From the NCBI RefSeq assembly GCF_000513995.1, contig NZ_AZVB01000009.1, positions 62,001 to 126,000 of the forward strand: a DNA stretch of 64,000 nucleotides, read 5' to 3'. Each line of letters begins with the position of its first letter. The stretch's first letter is position 1. Positions 18,661 to 31,106 of this stretch are shown here, one piece after another. This stretch comes from Pseudoxanthomonas sp. J35. Lineage in GTDB: Bacteria > Pseudomonadota > Gammaproteobacteria > Xanthomonadales > Xanthomonadaceae. The position numbers were made by a program, and so were the translations under genes. The notes below the pieces were generated by a model that was not told the origin of the DNA, did no database searches, and worked only from the letters and a program-made list of their open reading frames with translations.

Positions 18661-18686
18661 ACGGCCGCGCCTGCGCGGCCGTTTTG
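18661..18686 (+). terminator. Rho-independent terminator of rpmE2
   Basis: A 9-bp stem (ACGGCCGCG with CGCGGCCGT), a four-base loop and a TTTT tail lie 50 bases after the rpmE2 stop. Confidence 0.85.
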
Positions 18687-18748
18687 CCGTGCGCGTTTGC
18701 AGGACGGTGCAATACGACTTCCGTACCGGGTATCTGGACGGTGGGGTA

Positions 18749-18757
18749 TGCGATAAT
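18749..18757 (+). promoter_or_regulatory. Extended -10 promoter of gltA
   Basis: TG, one base, then GATAAT forms an extended -10 element about 100 bases before the gltA start codon. No good -35 is seen, as is common for this class. Confidence 0.5.
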
Positions 18758-18859
18758 TCCAAGGCTTCGCGGCCGTGGCCGCGGACTCCCTCGCAAACCA
18801 CGCCGAGCGCATCCCCTGCGCGAACGTGCGAAGCCTACCCCATAAGAGGAGTGCACACC

Positions 18860-20149
<1,290 letters not shown>

Positions 20150-20177
20150 GCGCCTGGACCGACGTCCGCGTGACCGG

Positions 20178-20206
20178 AAACGCCCCGCATCGCGGGGCGT
20201 TTTCTT
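20178..20206 (+). terminator. Rho-independent terminator of gltA
   Basis: An 11-bp stem (AAACGCCCCGC with GCGGGGCGTTT), a three-base loop and a CTTT tail lie about 30 bases after the gltA stop. Confidence 0.88.
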
Positions 20207-20240
20207 TCGATGGGTGCGAACGCTGCCGCTGGGTCCAGGG

Positions 20241-20909
20241 CTAGGCCCGGGCCCGCCCGCTGGCCAGGGATCCCTCGTAACCGGCGATCTCATCCTCGGC
20301 CAGCAGCTGGCGCAGCTGCGGCAGCGAGGCGCGGCGCATCGGTTTCTCGTCCACCGCCGACAGCGGTGCCTGGCGCAGCGCCTGCAGCGGCAGCACCGCC
20401 ACGTCGAAGGCCAGTTCCTCGGCGCTGAACAGCCACACCGGCACGTCGAGGCTGCGTTCGCGATCCAGGCGCAACCGCCGCGTGCGCGATTCGGCGGGGA
20501 TGCCGTGCTCGTCGAGGAAGCGCGCCACCGCCTCGGCGTCGTCGCTGTAGGCGTGCAGCTGGACCGGCGAGGCCGCGTCGGCGGTGCCGTCCAGCACTGC
20601 CCCGACCAGGCGCGGCTCGAACCGGGAGAGGAATTCCAGGGCGCGGGCGGCGGCCTCGCGGCGCTGGCGCAGCGCCTGCGCCTGGCTTTCGCCGAGGAAG
20701 ATGCGCTGGTATTCGCGCAGCGCCTCCTCGATCTCGCGGTTGCGCGGCAGCGAGGCGTCGTCGTGGATGCCCAGCCGCGCGGCGGCCTTGAGCTTGGCCT
20801 GGTGGTAGTCGCGGATGCCGCCTTCGGCCATCAGCCGCGCGGCTTCGTGGGCCAGGCGCCGCCGGCGTTCGCGGGTGCGCGTCTCGGCATGCTGGCGGGC
20901 GCGATGCAT
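20241..20909 (-). CDS. Conserved hypothetical protein, possible nucleotidyltransferase-like fold
   Basis: I cannot name the family with confidence. The 222-residue product has no signal peptide and a very basic, helical N-terminus (about 1-100, rich in Arg, Ala and Glu). Its C-terminal half contains PRLVGAVLDG, VQLHAYSDDAEAVARFLDEHGIP and a closing PLSAVDEKPMRRA segment. The middle vaguely recalls nucleotidyltransferase-fold proteins (a small-residue turn followed by an acidic strand), but no clear G-S-x(n)-D-x-D motif is visible, so that idea is weak. The start is the ATG of MHRARQHAET with GGGGGA upstream. It follows the PBP1A gene in the same direction, 89 bp downstream. Confidence 0.75.
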   Translation of the reverse strand: MHRARQHAETRTRERRRRLAHEAARLMAEGGIRDYHQAKLKAAARLGIHDDASLPRNREIEEALREYQRIFLGESQAQALRQRREAAARALEFLSRFEPRLVGAVLDGTADAASPVQLHAYSDDAEAVARFLDEHGIPAESRTRRLRLDRERSLDVPVWLFSAEELAFDVAVLPLQALRQAPLSAVDEKPMRRASLPQLRQLLAEDEIAGYEGSLASGRARA

Positions 20910-20998
20910 GGCTACAGTCCCCCGGTGAGCCCAAGGGACTGTAGCGTATCGCCGCGCGCGGTCAATCACGAGGCCTGCACGCCTTGCGGCGTGCGGCC

Positions 20999-23464
20999 TC
21001 AGAAGATGTCGAACGCTTCCTCGTCGCTCTGCTCGGGGCCGAGCAGGTCGAGGCTGTTGCGCATGCGGTCGAGGTCCTCGACCTTCACGTACTCGACCAG
21101 GCCGCCGCCCACGGTGGACATGCGCCCGCTGTTGTCGACGTAGACCTGGACCATGCCCGGCGGCGGTTCGTTCGGGGCCAGCGGCTGGCCTTCCAGGGCC
21201 ACGCGCATGTACTCGATCCAGATCGGCAGCGCGGCCTTGCCGCCGTACTCCCGGTAGCCCAGCGACTGGAAGTCGTCGCGGCCGACCCACACGGTGGTGG
21301 CAAACGGGCCACCGAAGCCGGAGAACCAGGCGTCGCGGTGGTCGTTGGTCGAACCGGTCTTGCCGCCGACGTCCTCGCGGCCGAGCACCTTGGCCGCGGT
21401 ACCGGTGCCGCGCTGGACCACGTCGCGCATCATCGACACCAGCTGGTAGGCGGTGCGCTCGTCGATCGCGCGCGGGGCGACCTTGCCGTCTACCGGCGGC
21501 GGGGCAGGCATTGCCGCCTGCTGGCCGGCCTCGCCCGTGGCCTGCGCCGGCGGCGGGGTCGCCGGTGCCGGCGCGCCGAAGTTGAAGCCGTCCACCACCT
21601 GCGAGGCGACCTGGGTGCCGCCGCTGCCCGGCACCACGCCGCAGCCGCGGCAGGCCACCGCCGGCGACTCCTTGAACAGCACCTGGCCGGCGCGGTCGCG
21701 GATCTCGTCGATGTACCACACGTCCACGCGCGAGCCGCCGTTGGCGAATACCGCGTAGCCGCGCGCCACCGACAGCGGGGTCAGCGAGGCGGTGCCCAGT
21801 GACATCGACAGGTTCGGCGGCAGCTCGGCCTCCTCGAAGCCGAACTGGGAGATGTAGGTGCGGGCGAAGTCCACGCCGATCGCGTCCAGCAGGCGCACCG
21901 AGACCAGGTTGCGCGACTGCACCAGCGCCTCGCGCAGGCGCATCGGGCCGCGGAACTCGCCGTCGTCGTTCTGCGGCTGCCAGGTGTTGCCGCGGCGGTC
22001 GCGGAACACCACCGGGGCGTCGAGCACGATCGAGGCCGGGTTGAAGCCCTTCTCGAACGAGGCCGCGTAGAGGAACGGCTTGAAGCTGGAGCCGGGCTGG
22101 CGCCGGGCCTGGGTGGCGCGGTTGAACTTGTTGCCGGCAAAGCTGTAGCCGCCGACCAGGGCGCGCAGGGCGCCGTTGTTGGCGTCCAGCGAGACCAGGC
22201 TGGCCTGGCCGCGCGGCACCTGGTCGAGTAGGTATTGGCCTTCCTTCTCGCCCGGGCGGATGCGGACCACGTCGCCGCGCTTGAGCAGGGCGGCGGGGTT
22301 CTTGCCGGTCCAGCGCGCGGCCGAGGCGGGCAGGGCCACGCTGCTGCCGTCGGCCAGCACCACGCGGGCGCCGCCGTCGGGCGTGGTGGCGGCCACGATC
22401 GCCGGCAGCAGCGGGCCTTGCGGCGAGGTCCCGGACAGGGCCTTGGCCAGAGTCGCATCGTCGGCGTCGGCGGCCACCTCGGCGCGGCGCTCGACGCCGT
22501 GCCAGCCGTGGCGGTGGTCGTACAGGTGCAGGCCGTCGCGCACCGCCTTCTCGGCGGCGGCCTGCAGGTCCGGCAGGATCGTGGTGGTGACCTGGTAGCC
22601 GCGGGTCACTGCTTCCGGCCCGTAGCGGGCGATCATCTCCTGGCGGACCATCTCGGCCACGTACGGCGCCGAAACCTTCACCGGCGGCTCGTGCGGGCTG
22701 GCGTGCATCGGCACCGCCTTGGCGGCGGCGGCCTCGGCGGCGCTGACGAACCCCAGCTCGGCCATGCGGTCGAGGATGTAGTCGCGGCGGATGCGGGCGC
22801 GCTCGGGATTGCTGATCGGGTTGCCGCTGGAGGGGAACTTGGGGATGCCGGCCAGCGAGGCCATCTCGTCCAGGTCCAGTTCGTCCAGCTTCTTGCCGTA
22901 GTAGTACTCGGCGGCCGCGGCCACGCCGTAGGCGCGGTTGCCGAAGAAGCTCTTGTTGAGATACAGCGCCAGGATCTCGTCCTTGCTCAGCGCCCGCTCC
23001 ATCTTCATCGCCAGCAGCATCTCGGCGAGCTTGCGCTGGTAGCTGTACTCGGAGCTCAGGTAGAACTGGCGCGCGACCTGCTGGGTGATGGTGGAGCCGC
23101 CCGGGACGCGCTTGTCGTCGGTGGTGGCCAGCAGCCAGATGGCCCGGGCCACGCCCTTGTAGTCCACGCCGCCGTGCTCGTAGAAGCGGGCGTCCTCGAT
23201 GGCGATGAAGGCCTGGCGCAGCCGCTCGGGGACGTCCTCGATGGCCACCGGGTAACGGCGGGTCTCGCCGAACACGGCCATCAGCCGGCCGTCGGCGGCG
23301 TAGACGTAGAGGGGCTCCTGCATCTCCAGCTCGCGCAGGGACTCCACGTCCGGCAGCCGGGAGGACAGCACGAAATACAGGGTCCCCAGGCCGATCGCGG
23401 CCAGCAGGGCCAGGCCGGCGGACGCGATCAGCGCCCAGCGCAGCAGGCGGCGGAATGGGGGCAT
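20999..23464 (-). CDS. mrcA: Penicillin-binding protein 1A (bifunctional)
   Basis: An inner-membrane peptidoglycan synthase with glycosyltransferase and transpeptidase activities. The 821 residues show a membrane anchor (about 11-33), the GT51 domain ([39 protein letters not shown]), an OB-like insert in the middle, and the transpeptidase motifs SSFK in [14 protein letters not shown] and KTGS. A proline- and alanine-rich insert precedes the KTG motif. The start is the ATG of [12 protein letters not shown]; residues further upstream in the frame do not look like protein. It is divergent from pilM, an arrangement conserved in pseudomonads and xanthomonads. The C-terminus ends in an acidic tail (SDEEAFDIF). 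Confidence 0.96.
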   Translation of the reverse strand: MPPFRRLLRWALIASAGLALLAAIGLGTLYFVLSSRLPDVESLRELEMQEPLYVYAADGRLMAVFGETRRYPVAIEDVPERLRQAFIAIEDARFYEHGGVDYKGVARAIWLLATTDDKRVPGGSTITQQVARQFYLSSEYSYQRKLAEMLLAMKMERALSKDEILALYLNKSFFGNRAYGVAAAAEYYYGKKLDELDLDEMASLAGIPKFPSSGNPISNPERARIRRDYILDRMAELGFVSAAEAAAAKAVPMHASPHEPPVKVSAPYVAEMVRQEMIARYGPEAVTRGYQVTTTILPDLQAAAEKAVRDGLHLYDHRHGWHGVERRAEVAADADDATLAKALSGTSPQGPLLPAIVAATTPDGGARVVLADGSSVALPASAARWTGKNPAALLKRGDVVRIRPGEKEGQYLLDQVPRGQASLVSLDANNGALRALVGGYSFAGNKFNRATQARRQPGSSFKPFLYAASFEKGFNPASIVLDAPVVFRDRRGNTWQPQNDDGEFRGPMRLREALVQSRNLVSVRLLDAIGVDFARTYISQFGFEEAELPPNLSMSLGTASLTPLSVARGYAVFANGGSRVDVWYIDEIRDRAGQVLFKESPAVACRGCGVVPGSGGTQVASQVVDGFNFGAPAPATPPPAQATGEAGQQAAMPAPPPVDGKVAPRAIDERTAYQLVSMMRDVVQRGTGTAAKVLGREDVGGKTGSTNDHRDAWFSGFGGPFATTVWVGRDDFQSLGYREYGGKAALPIWIEYMRVALEGQPLAPNEPPPGMVQVYVDNSGRMSTVGGGLVEYVKVEDLDRMRNSLDLLGPEQSDEEAFDIF

Positions 23465-23605
23465 CTGGGGGTCCGATTGCAGATTTCGCGGCCGCAGAGT
23501 ATAGATGACGCGCGGGCACCGACAGGGGGGTGCCCAGGGGGACGCCGTAGGGGGCAGGCAGCGTATACCGCGCGTGACAGGCATCGCAGCCTGCGTGCCG
23601 GAGTG

Positions 23606-24742
<1,137 letters not shown>

Positions 24743-24743
<1 letters not shown>

Positions 24744-25498
24744 TGGCACGGATCAATTTGTTGCCGTGGCGCGTCGAGCGCCGCAAGCAGCGCCAGCGCG
24801 AGTTCCAGGGGATGCTGGGCGTCGCCGCGCTCGGTGGCGTGCTGCTCTCGTTCCTGGTCTGGTTCCACTTCGACCGGCAGATCGCCGGCCAGCACGAGCG
24901 CAACGCGTTCCTGCAGGCGGAGATCGCCAAGGTCCAGAAGCAGAACGAGGAGATCAAGGAACTCGACGCCAAGAAGGACCGCCTGCTCGCCCGCAAGAAG
25001 GTGATCGAGCAGCTGCAGGCCAACCGCTCGCAGATGGTCCACCTGTTCGATTCGCTGGTGCGCACCATTCCCGACGGCGTCACCCTGACCTCGATCAAGC
25101 AGGAAGGGGACCTGCTGACCCTCGAGGGCAGCGCCCAGTCCAACGCCCGGGTCAGCGCCTACATGCGCAACCTCGAGGTGTCGGGCTGGATGACCAAGCC
25201 GGACCTTTCGGTCATCGAGGTCAAGAAGAACGGCGGCCCGGCGGTGGCCGGCGCCCCGGCCCTGCCTTACGCGTTCTCGCTGAAGGTGCTGCTGGCCAAC
25301 CCCAACGCGACCGCCGAGGGCGAGGGCGCGCTGCCTCCGGTGGAAGACCCGGCCGCGGCCGCCGCGCCGGTGGATGCCGCGGCGCCCGCGACTGATCCGG
25401 TCCCGGCCAGCGCCCCGGCGGATGCCACGGCCGCGCCGGCTCCGAACCAGCCCGTCGAACAACCGGCCGCGCAGACCCAGGGGAGGCCGGCGTCATGA
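24743..25498 (+). CDS. pilN: Type IV pilus assembly protein PilN
   Basis: An inner-membrane bitopic protein of the pilus alignment complex. The 251 residues begin with the conserved cytoplasmic motif ARINLLPWR, which docks into PilM. A transmembrane segment (about 24-42), a periplasmic coiled coil (about 50-95) and a small ferredoxin-like domain (about 100-180) follow, then an unusually long Ala/Pro-rich C-terminal tail (about 190-251) that looks disordered. It overlaps pilM by one base and pilO by four (ATGA), indicating translational coupling. Confidence 0.95.
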
Positions 25499-26157
25499 GC
25501 CAGAAGAAGAAGATCAAGGTCAGCGAACTCGATTTCAGCAACATCGGTGGCTGGCCGCAGCAGGCCAAGGTGGTGTTCTGCATCCTGCTGGCGGCCTTCA
25601 TCCTGGTGATGTCCTACCTGCTGCTGATCCGCGGCAAGGTTGACGAACTCGAAGGCCTGGAGAGCCAGGAAGCGACCCTGCGCCGCCAGTTCGAGGACGA
25701 GCAGGGCAAGGCCGCCAACCTGGAGCCGCTGCGCCAGCAGCTGGCGCAGATGGAGCAGGTCCTGCAGCAGATGCTGCGGCAGCTGCCGAGCAAGACCGAG
25801 ATGCCGGACCTGATCATCGACATCTCGCAGACCGCGCTGTCCAGCGGCCTGACCAGCGAGCTGTTCAAGCCCGGCGCCGAGACGCCCCGCGAGTTCTACG
25901 CGGAGAAGCCGATCGCGCTGCGCATGGTCGGCAACTACCACCAGTTCGGCGCCTTCGTCAGCGGCGTGGCCTCGCTGCCGCGCGTGGTCATCCTGACCAT
26001 GCACGACATCCAGCTGCAGCCGAAGGGCGGCAAGTCGATCGGCCGCGGCAGCCAGCTGGAGCTGTCCGGCACGGTCAAGACCTACCGTTACCTCGACGAA
26101 ATGGAAATCCAGGAACAGGCACAGCCCGGCAGCGCGAACAAGGGGGGCGGCGCATGA
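25495..26157 (+). CDS. pilO: Type IV pilus assembly protein PilO
   Basis: The partner of PilN in the inner-membrane alignment complex, connecting PilM with PilP and the secretin. The 220 residues show a short cytoplasmic N-terminus (SQKKKIKVSELDFSNIGGWP), a transmembrane helix (about 28-46), a periplasmic coiled coil (about 48-95) and a C-terminal ferredoxin-like domain with FGAFVSGVASLPRVV. The ATGA overlap with pilN and another with pilP place it firmly in the operon. Confidence 0.95.
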   Translation: MSQKKKIKVSELDFSNIGGWPQQAKVVFCILLAAFILVMSYLLLIRGKVDELEGLESQEATLRRQFEDEQGKAANLEPLRQQLAQMEQVLQQMLRQLPSKTEMPDLIIDISQTALSSGLTSELFKPGAETPREFYAEKPIALRMVGNYHQFGAFVSGVASLPRVVILTMHDIQLQPKGGKSIGRGSQLELSGTVKTYRYLDEMEIQEQAQPGSANKGGGA

Positions 26158-26699
26158 TGGCCATGAACCGTAACGCCGTCGCGCTGCGCTGGCTGGGTGC
26201 GTCGATGCTGGTCCTGGCGCTGGGCGCCTGCGGTCGCGGCGTCACCAGCACGCCCGGCGACGCGCCGAACCTGGAGCGCTGGGTCGCCGACGTGCGCGCC
26301 CGCCCGGCGCCGCCGCTGGAACCGTTGCCGGTGATGCAGCAGTTCGAGACCTTCGAATACGCCGCGCAGGACCTGCGCGATCCCTTCAGCGATGCCTGGA
26401 GCAATCCGGACGGTGGCGCGGGCCTGCGCCCGGACCCGAACCGGCCCAAGGAACCGCTCGAGCAGTACCCGCTGGACAGCCTCGACATGGTCGGGTCCAT
26501 CGGCGAGGGCGCCGGACTGGTGGCCCTGGTCATGGCGCCGGACCGGGTGACCCACCGGATCCGTCCGGGAGCCTATCTGGGGCAGAGCGACGGCCGCGTC
26601 ACCGCAGTGCGTGAAGACAGGATCGAGCTGGTTGAACTGGTGCCGGATGGAGCGGGCGGTTGGCTGGAACGTCCGGCTGCCATCGCGCTTGAAGACTAA
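26154..26699 (+). CDS. pilP: Type IV pilus lipoprotein PilP
   Basis: An inner-membrane lipoprotein that bridges PilN/PilO and the N-terminal domains of the secretin PilQ. The 181 residues begin with a lipoprotein signal ending in the lipobox LGAC (lipidated Cys about residue 26). A proline-rich linker follows, then the PilP beta-sandwich (LEQYPLDSLDMVGSIG, HRIRPGAYLGQSDGRV). The start overlaps pilO by four bases; the ATGATGGCCATG leader offers three near-equivalent starts. Confidence 0.95.
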   Translation: MMAMNRNAVALRWLGASMLVLALGACGRGVTSTPGDAPNLERWVADVRARPAPPLEPLPVMQQFETFEYAAQDLRDPFSDAWSNPDGGAGLRPDPNRPKEPLEQYPLDSLDMVGSIGEGAGLVALVMAPDRVTHRIRPGAYLGQSDGRVTAVREDRIELVELVPDGAGGWLERPAAIALED

Positions 26700-26717
26700 T
26701 GATTGGGGGATAGCACG

Positions 26718-28571
26718 ATGACCTTTTCCAATGCCCAGCGCCTGAGCAGCCGGTGCCCGGCGATCTTCCGGGCCTGCGGCCTGGGCCTCGCGCTGGCCCT
26801 GACGGTCCCGGCGATGGCCGCGACTGCCGGCGTCACGGCGGAGCAGCCAGCGACGGCCAAGTCCAAGGTGGCGCAGATCGACTTCAAGCGCGGGGATGGG
26901 GGCGCAGGCCGCCTGATCCTGCGCTTCGACGGCGACGGGGTGGCCCCGGACCTGCGCAAGCAGGACGGCAACGTCGTGGTGGACGTGGCCAACGCCACCC
27001 TGCCGGCGGAGCTGCAGCGGCCGCTCAACGTGACCGACTTCGCGACCCCGGTGCAGCGCATCGAGGCCCGTCCATACGCCGGCGGCACCCAGGTGGTGCT
27101 GAGCACCCGCGGCGACTACACCTCGCTGGCCTACCAGACCGCCGGCGAGTACGTGGTCGAGATCGCCCCGCGCAGCGGCGCGGCGGCGGTGGGCGCGGTC
27201 AGCGGCGCGGCGGTGAGCAGCGCCCAGGCCAAGGTCGCCAAGCCGGCGTACTCCGGCCGCCCGGTGACCTTCAACTTCCAGGACGTGCCGGTGCGCACCG
27301 TCCTGCAGCTGATCGCCGAGGAATCGAACCTCAACATCGTCGCCTCGGACACCGTGCAGGGCAACGTGACCCTGCGCCTGGTCGAGGTGCCGTGGGACCA
27401 GGCGATGGACATCGTCCTGCGCGCCAAGGGCCTGGACAAGCGCCGCGACGGCAACGTCATCTGGGTCGCGCCGCAGCCGGAACTGGCCTCGTTCGAGAAG
27501 GCCAAGGAAGACGCGCGCATCGAGCTGGAAAACCGCGTCGACCTGGTCACCGACTACATCCAGGTCAACTACCACTCGGCCGCCGCCATCTTCAAGGCGC
27601 TGACCGAGGCCAAGGGCGTGGGCAACCAGGGTAGCGGCGGCAACAACCAGGAGAGCGGGTTCCTGTCGCAGCGTGGCCGCATCGTCGCCGACGAGCGCAC
27701 CAACACCCTGATGATCAGCGACATCCCGAAGAAGGTCGCGCAGATGCGCGAGCTGATCGACGTGATCGACCGCCCGGTCGACCAGGTGCTGATCGAAAGC
27801 CGCATCGTCATCGCCACCGACACCTTCGCCCGCGACCTCGGCGCCCGCTTCGGCGTGGTCGGCCGCCGCACCGGCAACAACACCGGCGCGATCAGCGGCT
27901 CGCTGGAGGACACCGCCACGATCGTCCAGAACGGCGTCACCGAGCTGCCCGGCAGCCTGAACTTCGACCTGCCGGCGACCACCTCGACCGGCCTGCCGCC
28001 GGGCGCGCTGGCCTACACCCTGCTGGGCGCCAACTTCGCCATCGACATCGAGCTGTCGGCGCTGCAGCAGGAAGGCCGCGGCGAGGTGCTGTCCAACCCG
28101 CGCGTGGTCACCTCCAACCAGCGCGAGGCGGTGATCCGCCAGGGCCGCGAGGTCGGTTACGTGACCCTGACCGGCGGCGGCACCACCGGTGCGGTGACCC
28201 CGAACGTGCAGTTCAAGGACGTCGTGCTCGAGCTGAAGGTCACCCCGACCATCACCAGCGACGACCGCGTGTTCATGGACGTGCACGTGACCAAGGACGA
28301 GGTCCTGCGCTACATCGACACCAGCATCGGCCAGGTGCCGGAAATCGCCACCCGCGAGATCAACACCGCGGTGCTGGTCGACGACGGCCAGACCGTGGTC
28401 ATCGGCGGCGTCTACGAGTTCACCGACGCCAACAGCGTGGCCAAGGTGCCGTTCCTGGGCGACGTGCCCTTCCTCGGCAACCTGTTCAAGAAGAAGAGCC
28501 GCAGCAAGGACAAGGCCGAGCTGCTGATCTTCCTGACCCCGAAGGTGATGCGCGTCGAGAAGCGCGCCTGA
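26718..28571 (+). CDS. pilQ: Type IV pilus secretin PilQ
   Basis: The outer-membrane secretin ring through which the pilus passes. The 617 residues have a signal peptide (about 1-40, ending VPAMAA), one AMIN domain (about 50-150) for peptidoglycan contact, a secretin/TonB N-terminal domain (VTFNFQDVPVRTVLQLIAEE), a NolW-like domain (about 280-370) and the secretin barrel with VLSNPRVVTSNQREAVI and the C-terminal VPFLGDVPFLGNLFKKK. Homologues often have two AMIN domains; only one is clear here. The ATG start follows GGGGGA. It is the last gene of the operon, followed by a strong terminator. Confidence 0.96.
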   Translation: MTFSNAQRLSSRCPAIFRACGLGLALALTVPAMAATAGVTAEQPATAKSKVAQIDFKRGDGGAGRLILRFDGDGVAPDLRKQDGNVVVDVANATLPAELQRPLNVTDFATPVQRIEARPYAGGTQVVLSTRGDYTSLAYQTAGEYVVEIAPRSGAAAVGAVSGAAVSSAQAKVAKPAYSGRPVTFNFQDVPVRTVLQLIAEESNLNIVASDTVQGNVTLRLVEVPWDQAMDIVLRAKGLDKRRDGNVIWVAPQPELASFEKAKEDARIELENRVDLVTDYIQVNYHSAAAIFKALTEAKGVGNQGSGGNNQESGFLSQRGRIVADERTNTLMISDIPKKVAQMRELIDVIDRPVDQVLIESRIVIATDTFARDLGARFGVVGRRTGNNTGAISGSLEDTATIVQNGVTELPGSLNFDLPATTSTGLPPGALAYTLLGANFAIDIELSALQQEGRGEVLSNPRVVTSNQREAVIRQGREVGYVTLTGGGTTGAVTPNVQFKDVVLELKVTPTITSDDRVFMDVHVTKDEVLRYIDTSIGQVPEIATREINTAVLVDDGQTVVIGGVYEFTDANSVAKVPFLGDVPFLGNLFKKKSRSKDKAELLIFLTPKVMRVEKRA

Positions 28572-28607
28572 CGGGCCGGCCGGAAGGCCGCCAGGTGAAG
28601 CTGACGA

Positions 28608-28637
28608 CGACGGGGCCTGCGGGCCCCGTCGCTTTTT
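28608..28637 (+). terminator. Rho-independent terminator of pilMNOPQ
   Basis: A 10-bp stem (CGACGGGGCC with GGCCCCGTCG), a TGCG loop and a CTTTTT tail lie 36 bases after the pilQ stop. Confidence 0.92.
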
Positions 28638-28689
28638 CCGTTCACCTGCCGCGGGAACTCGCCGCGCGGCGCTGGGTCACAATGCGACC

Positions 28690-29691
28690 ATGGACAACGC
28701 CCCCGACCAGCTCTCCCACGCCGGCCTGCACGCCGCCTTCGCCCACCTGCGCGACCGCCTGTCGGCCGCGATCGTCGGTCAGTCGGCGCTGGTCGAACGC
28801 CTGCTGATCGCCCTGCTGGCCGACGGTCACCTGCTGGTCGAAGGCGCGCCCGGCCTGGCCAAGACCACCGCCATCCGCACCCTGGCCGCGCACCTGGAGG
28901 CGGACTTCGCCCGCGTCCAGTTCACCCCGGACCTGCTGCCGGCCGACCTCACCGGCACCGAGGTCTGGCGCCCGCAGCAGGGCAGTTTCGAGTTCCAGCC
29001 CGGGCCGGTGTTCCATCCGCTGCTGCTGGCCGACGAGATCAACCGTGCCCCGGCCAAGGTGCAGTCGGCGCTGCTGGAGGCGATGGGCGAACGCCAGGTC
29101 ACCGTCGGCCGCCACACCTACCCGTTGCCGCCGCTGTTCCTGGTGATGGCCACGCAGAACCCGATCGAGCAGGAAGGCACCTTCCCGCTGCCGGAGGCGC
29201 AGCTGGACCGCTTCCTGATGCACGTGCGCATCGGCTATCCGGACGCGGACGTGGAAACGGAGATCCTGCGCCTGGCGCGCGAGCGCGCGCGGCAGCAGAA
29301 CCTGCAGGTGCCGCCGGCGCCGGTGCGGCGCATGCCGCAGGCGCAGGTGTTCGCCGCGCGCGAGCAGGTGCTGGACCTGCACGTGGCCCCGGCGCTGGAA
29401 CGCTACCTGGTCGAACTGGTGCTGGCCTCGCGCGACGCCGGCCGCTACGACGCCGCGCTGGCCCGCCGCATCGCCTGGGGCGCCAGCCCGCGCGGTTCTA
29501 TCGCGCTGGAACGCTGCGCCCGCGCCCGCGCCTGGCTGGCCGGGCGCGACTACGTGACACCCGATGACGTGCGCGCTGTGGCTCCGGACGTGCTGCGTCA
29601 CCGCGTGCTGCCCAGCTACGAAGCCCTGGCCGAAGGCTGGGATGGCGACCGCCTGGTGGCGGCGCTGCTCGAGAAGGTGCCGCCGCCGTGA
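28690..29691 (+). CDS. MoxR-family AAA+ ATPase
   Basis: An AAA+ ATPase of the MoxR group, thought to act as a chaperone that assembles or activates the VWA-domain proteins encoded with it. The 333 residues carry Walker A GAPGLAKT (about 54-61), Walker B LLLADEINRAP, sensor 1 ATQNPIEQEG and a C-terminal lid domain. It is the first gene of a six-gene operon (MoxR, DUF58, DUF4381, VWA, VWA-TPR, BatD) of the kind linked in other bacteria to envelope-stress resistance. The ATG follows GGTCACA rather than a clear Shine-Dalgarno sequence. Its TGA overlaps the next GTG start. Confidence 0.93.
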   Translation: MDNAPDQLSHAGLHAAFAHLRDRLSAAIVGQSALVERLLIALLADGHLLVEGAPGLAKTTAIRTLAAHLEADFARVQFTPDLLPADLTGTEVWRPQQGSFEFQPGPVFHPLLLADEINRAPAKVQSALLEAMGERQVTVGRHTYPLPPLFLVMATQNPIEQEGTFPLPEAQLDRFLMHVRIGYPDADVETEILRLARERARQQNLQVPPAPVRRMPQAQVFAAREQVLDLHVAPALERYLVELVLASRDAGRYDAALARRIAWGASPRGSIALERCARARAWLAGRDYVTPDDVRAVAPDVLRHRVLPSYEALAEGWDGDRLVAALLEKVPPP

Positions 29692-30650
29692 ACGCGCCCG
29701 GCCCGGCGCCGGCCGTGGCCGAGGCCACGGCCGCGGGCATCGTGCCGACGCTGGCCGAACTGGTCGCGCTGCGCGCGCAGGCCCTGCGCGTGCCGCCGCC
29801 GCGCCAGGGTCGCCATGGCGTGCATGGCCCGGCGCCGTCCAGCCTGCGCGGGCGCGGCATGGAATACGCCGAATCGCGCGAATACGTGGCCGGCGACGAC
29901 GTGCGGCGCATGGACTGGCGCCTCACCGCGCGCAGCGGCCGCGCCCATACCAAGCTGTTCCAGGCCGAACGCGAGCGCCTGACCCTGCTGGTCGCCGATA
30001 CCGCGCCGGCGTTGTACTTCGGCACCCGCACCCGCTTCAAGTCGGTGCAGGCCGCACGTGCCGGCGCGGTGGCGGTGTGGGCGGCGCTGCAGGCCGGCGA
30101 CCGCATCGCCGCCTTGCGCGCCGGCGAACCGGCGATCCCGCCGGCCACCGGCCTGCGCGGGGCGATGCGCGTGCTCGATGCGCTGGTGCGCTGGTACGAA
30201 CGCCCGCCGGAAGACGACGTCGGCCTGGCCCTGGCCCTCGAACACGCCCAGCGCCTGTTGCGCCCCGGCGCGCAGCTGGTGGTGCTGGCCGACCCGGCCA
30301 GCGCCGCGCAAGTGCCGGCGCTGCGCTGGACCGCGCTGGCGCGCCACCACCAGGCCATCCTGGTGCTGCTGCAGGATCCGCTGGAAACCGCGCCGCCGCG
30401 CCGGCCGCTGGTCTTCCTCGCCGGCGTGCGGCGCCTGCAGCTGGCCCTGGACCGTGGCGGCGTGCGCCAGCGCTGGGAACAGGCCTTCACCGCACCCGCG
30501 CGCGAACTGGCGGGCACGCTGCCGGGGCTCGGCTGGCGGGTGCGTACGCTGTCGAGCGACGCCGGCAGCGCCGACTGGCTGTGGTCGGCAGGCGAGGCTC
30601 GTGGTGATGCCGCGGCGGACGCGTCCGCGGCGGCAGGCGGGGAGCGCTGA
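29688..30650 (+). CDS. DUF58 domain protein
   Basis: The 320 residues contain the DUF58 signature GRGMEYAESREYVAGDDVRRMDW (shown here only to its key residues: G-D-D-V-R-x-M-D-W near 70-80), followed by a VWA-like fold without an obvious complete MIDAS site. Members are encoded next to MoxR ATPases and are presumed partners; the biochemical role is not known. There is no signal peptide or clear membrane helix, so a cytosolic location is likely. The GTG start overlaps the moxR stop by four bases. Confidence 0.88.
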   Translation: MNAPGPAPAVAEATAAGIVPTLAELVALRAQALRVPPPRQGRHGVHGPAPSSLRGRGMEYAESREYVAGDDVRRMDWRLTARSGRAHTKLFQAERERLTLLVADTAPALYFGTRTRFKSVQAARAGAVAVWAALQAGDRIAALRAGEPAIPPATGLRGAMRVLDALVRWYERPPEDDVGLALALEHAQRLLRPGAQLVVLADPASAAQVPALRWTALARHHQAILVLLQDPLETAPPRRPLVFLAGVRRLQLALDRGGVRQRWEQAFTAPARELAGTLPGLGWRVRTLSSDAGSADWLWSAGEARGDAAADASAAAGGER

Positions 30651-31106
30651 GTGGATCCGGCCAACCTCCCGTTGCGCGACGTACACCTGCCCGGGTCGCC
30701 ATCGTGGTGGCCGCCGGCGCCGGGGTGGTGGCTGCTGGGCGCGGCGATCGCCCTGGCACTGCTGGCCTGGGCCGGATGGCTGGCGTGGCGACGCGCGCGC
30801 CGGCGCCGCTGGCTGCGCTGGTTCGAGCACGCCAGCGCCGGACCCGGCACGCTGCCCGGACGCCTGGCGGCCATGTCCGCCCTGCTGCGCCGCGCCGCCC
30901 GACGCCGCCAGCCCGGTGCGGAACTGCTGCAGGGCGAAGCCTGGCTGCGCTTCCTCGATGGGGCGGACGGCACCGGTTTCAGTGCCGGCCCGGGGCGCCT
31001 GTTCCTTGAAGGCGGTTTCCGCCGCGACGTCGACGCCGATGCATTCGCCGCCGCGCGGGCGCTGGCCCGCGCGCGTTTCCTCGAACTGATGGAAGGTCGC
31101 CGGTGA
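30651..31106 (+). CDS. DUF4381 domain membrane protein
   Basis: A 151-residue single-pass protein. LPLRDVHLPG near the N-terminus and a membrane helix (about 25-44) followed by a very Arg-rich cytosolic stretch match the DUF4381 family, which accompanies MoxR/VWA operons. Function is unknown; position suggests a membrane adaptor of the complex. The GTG start directly follows the DUF58 stop with no gap, and the stop overlaps the next gene by four bases. Confidence 0.85.
   Translation: MDPANLPLRDVHLPGSPSWWPPAPGWWLLGAAIALALLAWAGWLAWRRARRRRWLRWFEHASAGPGTLPGRLAAMSALLRRAARRRQPGAELLQGEAWLRFLDGADGTGFSAGPGRLFLEGGFRRDVDADAFAAARALARARFLELMEGRR

Noticed and set aside
25320-25498. Tandem repeat in the 3' part of pilN
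   Set aside because: It is low-complexity Ala/Pro coding sequence without a regular DNA unit.
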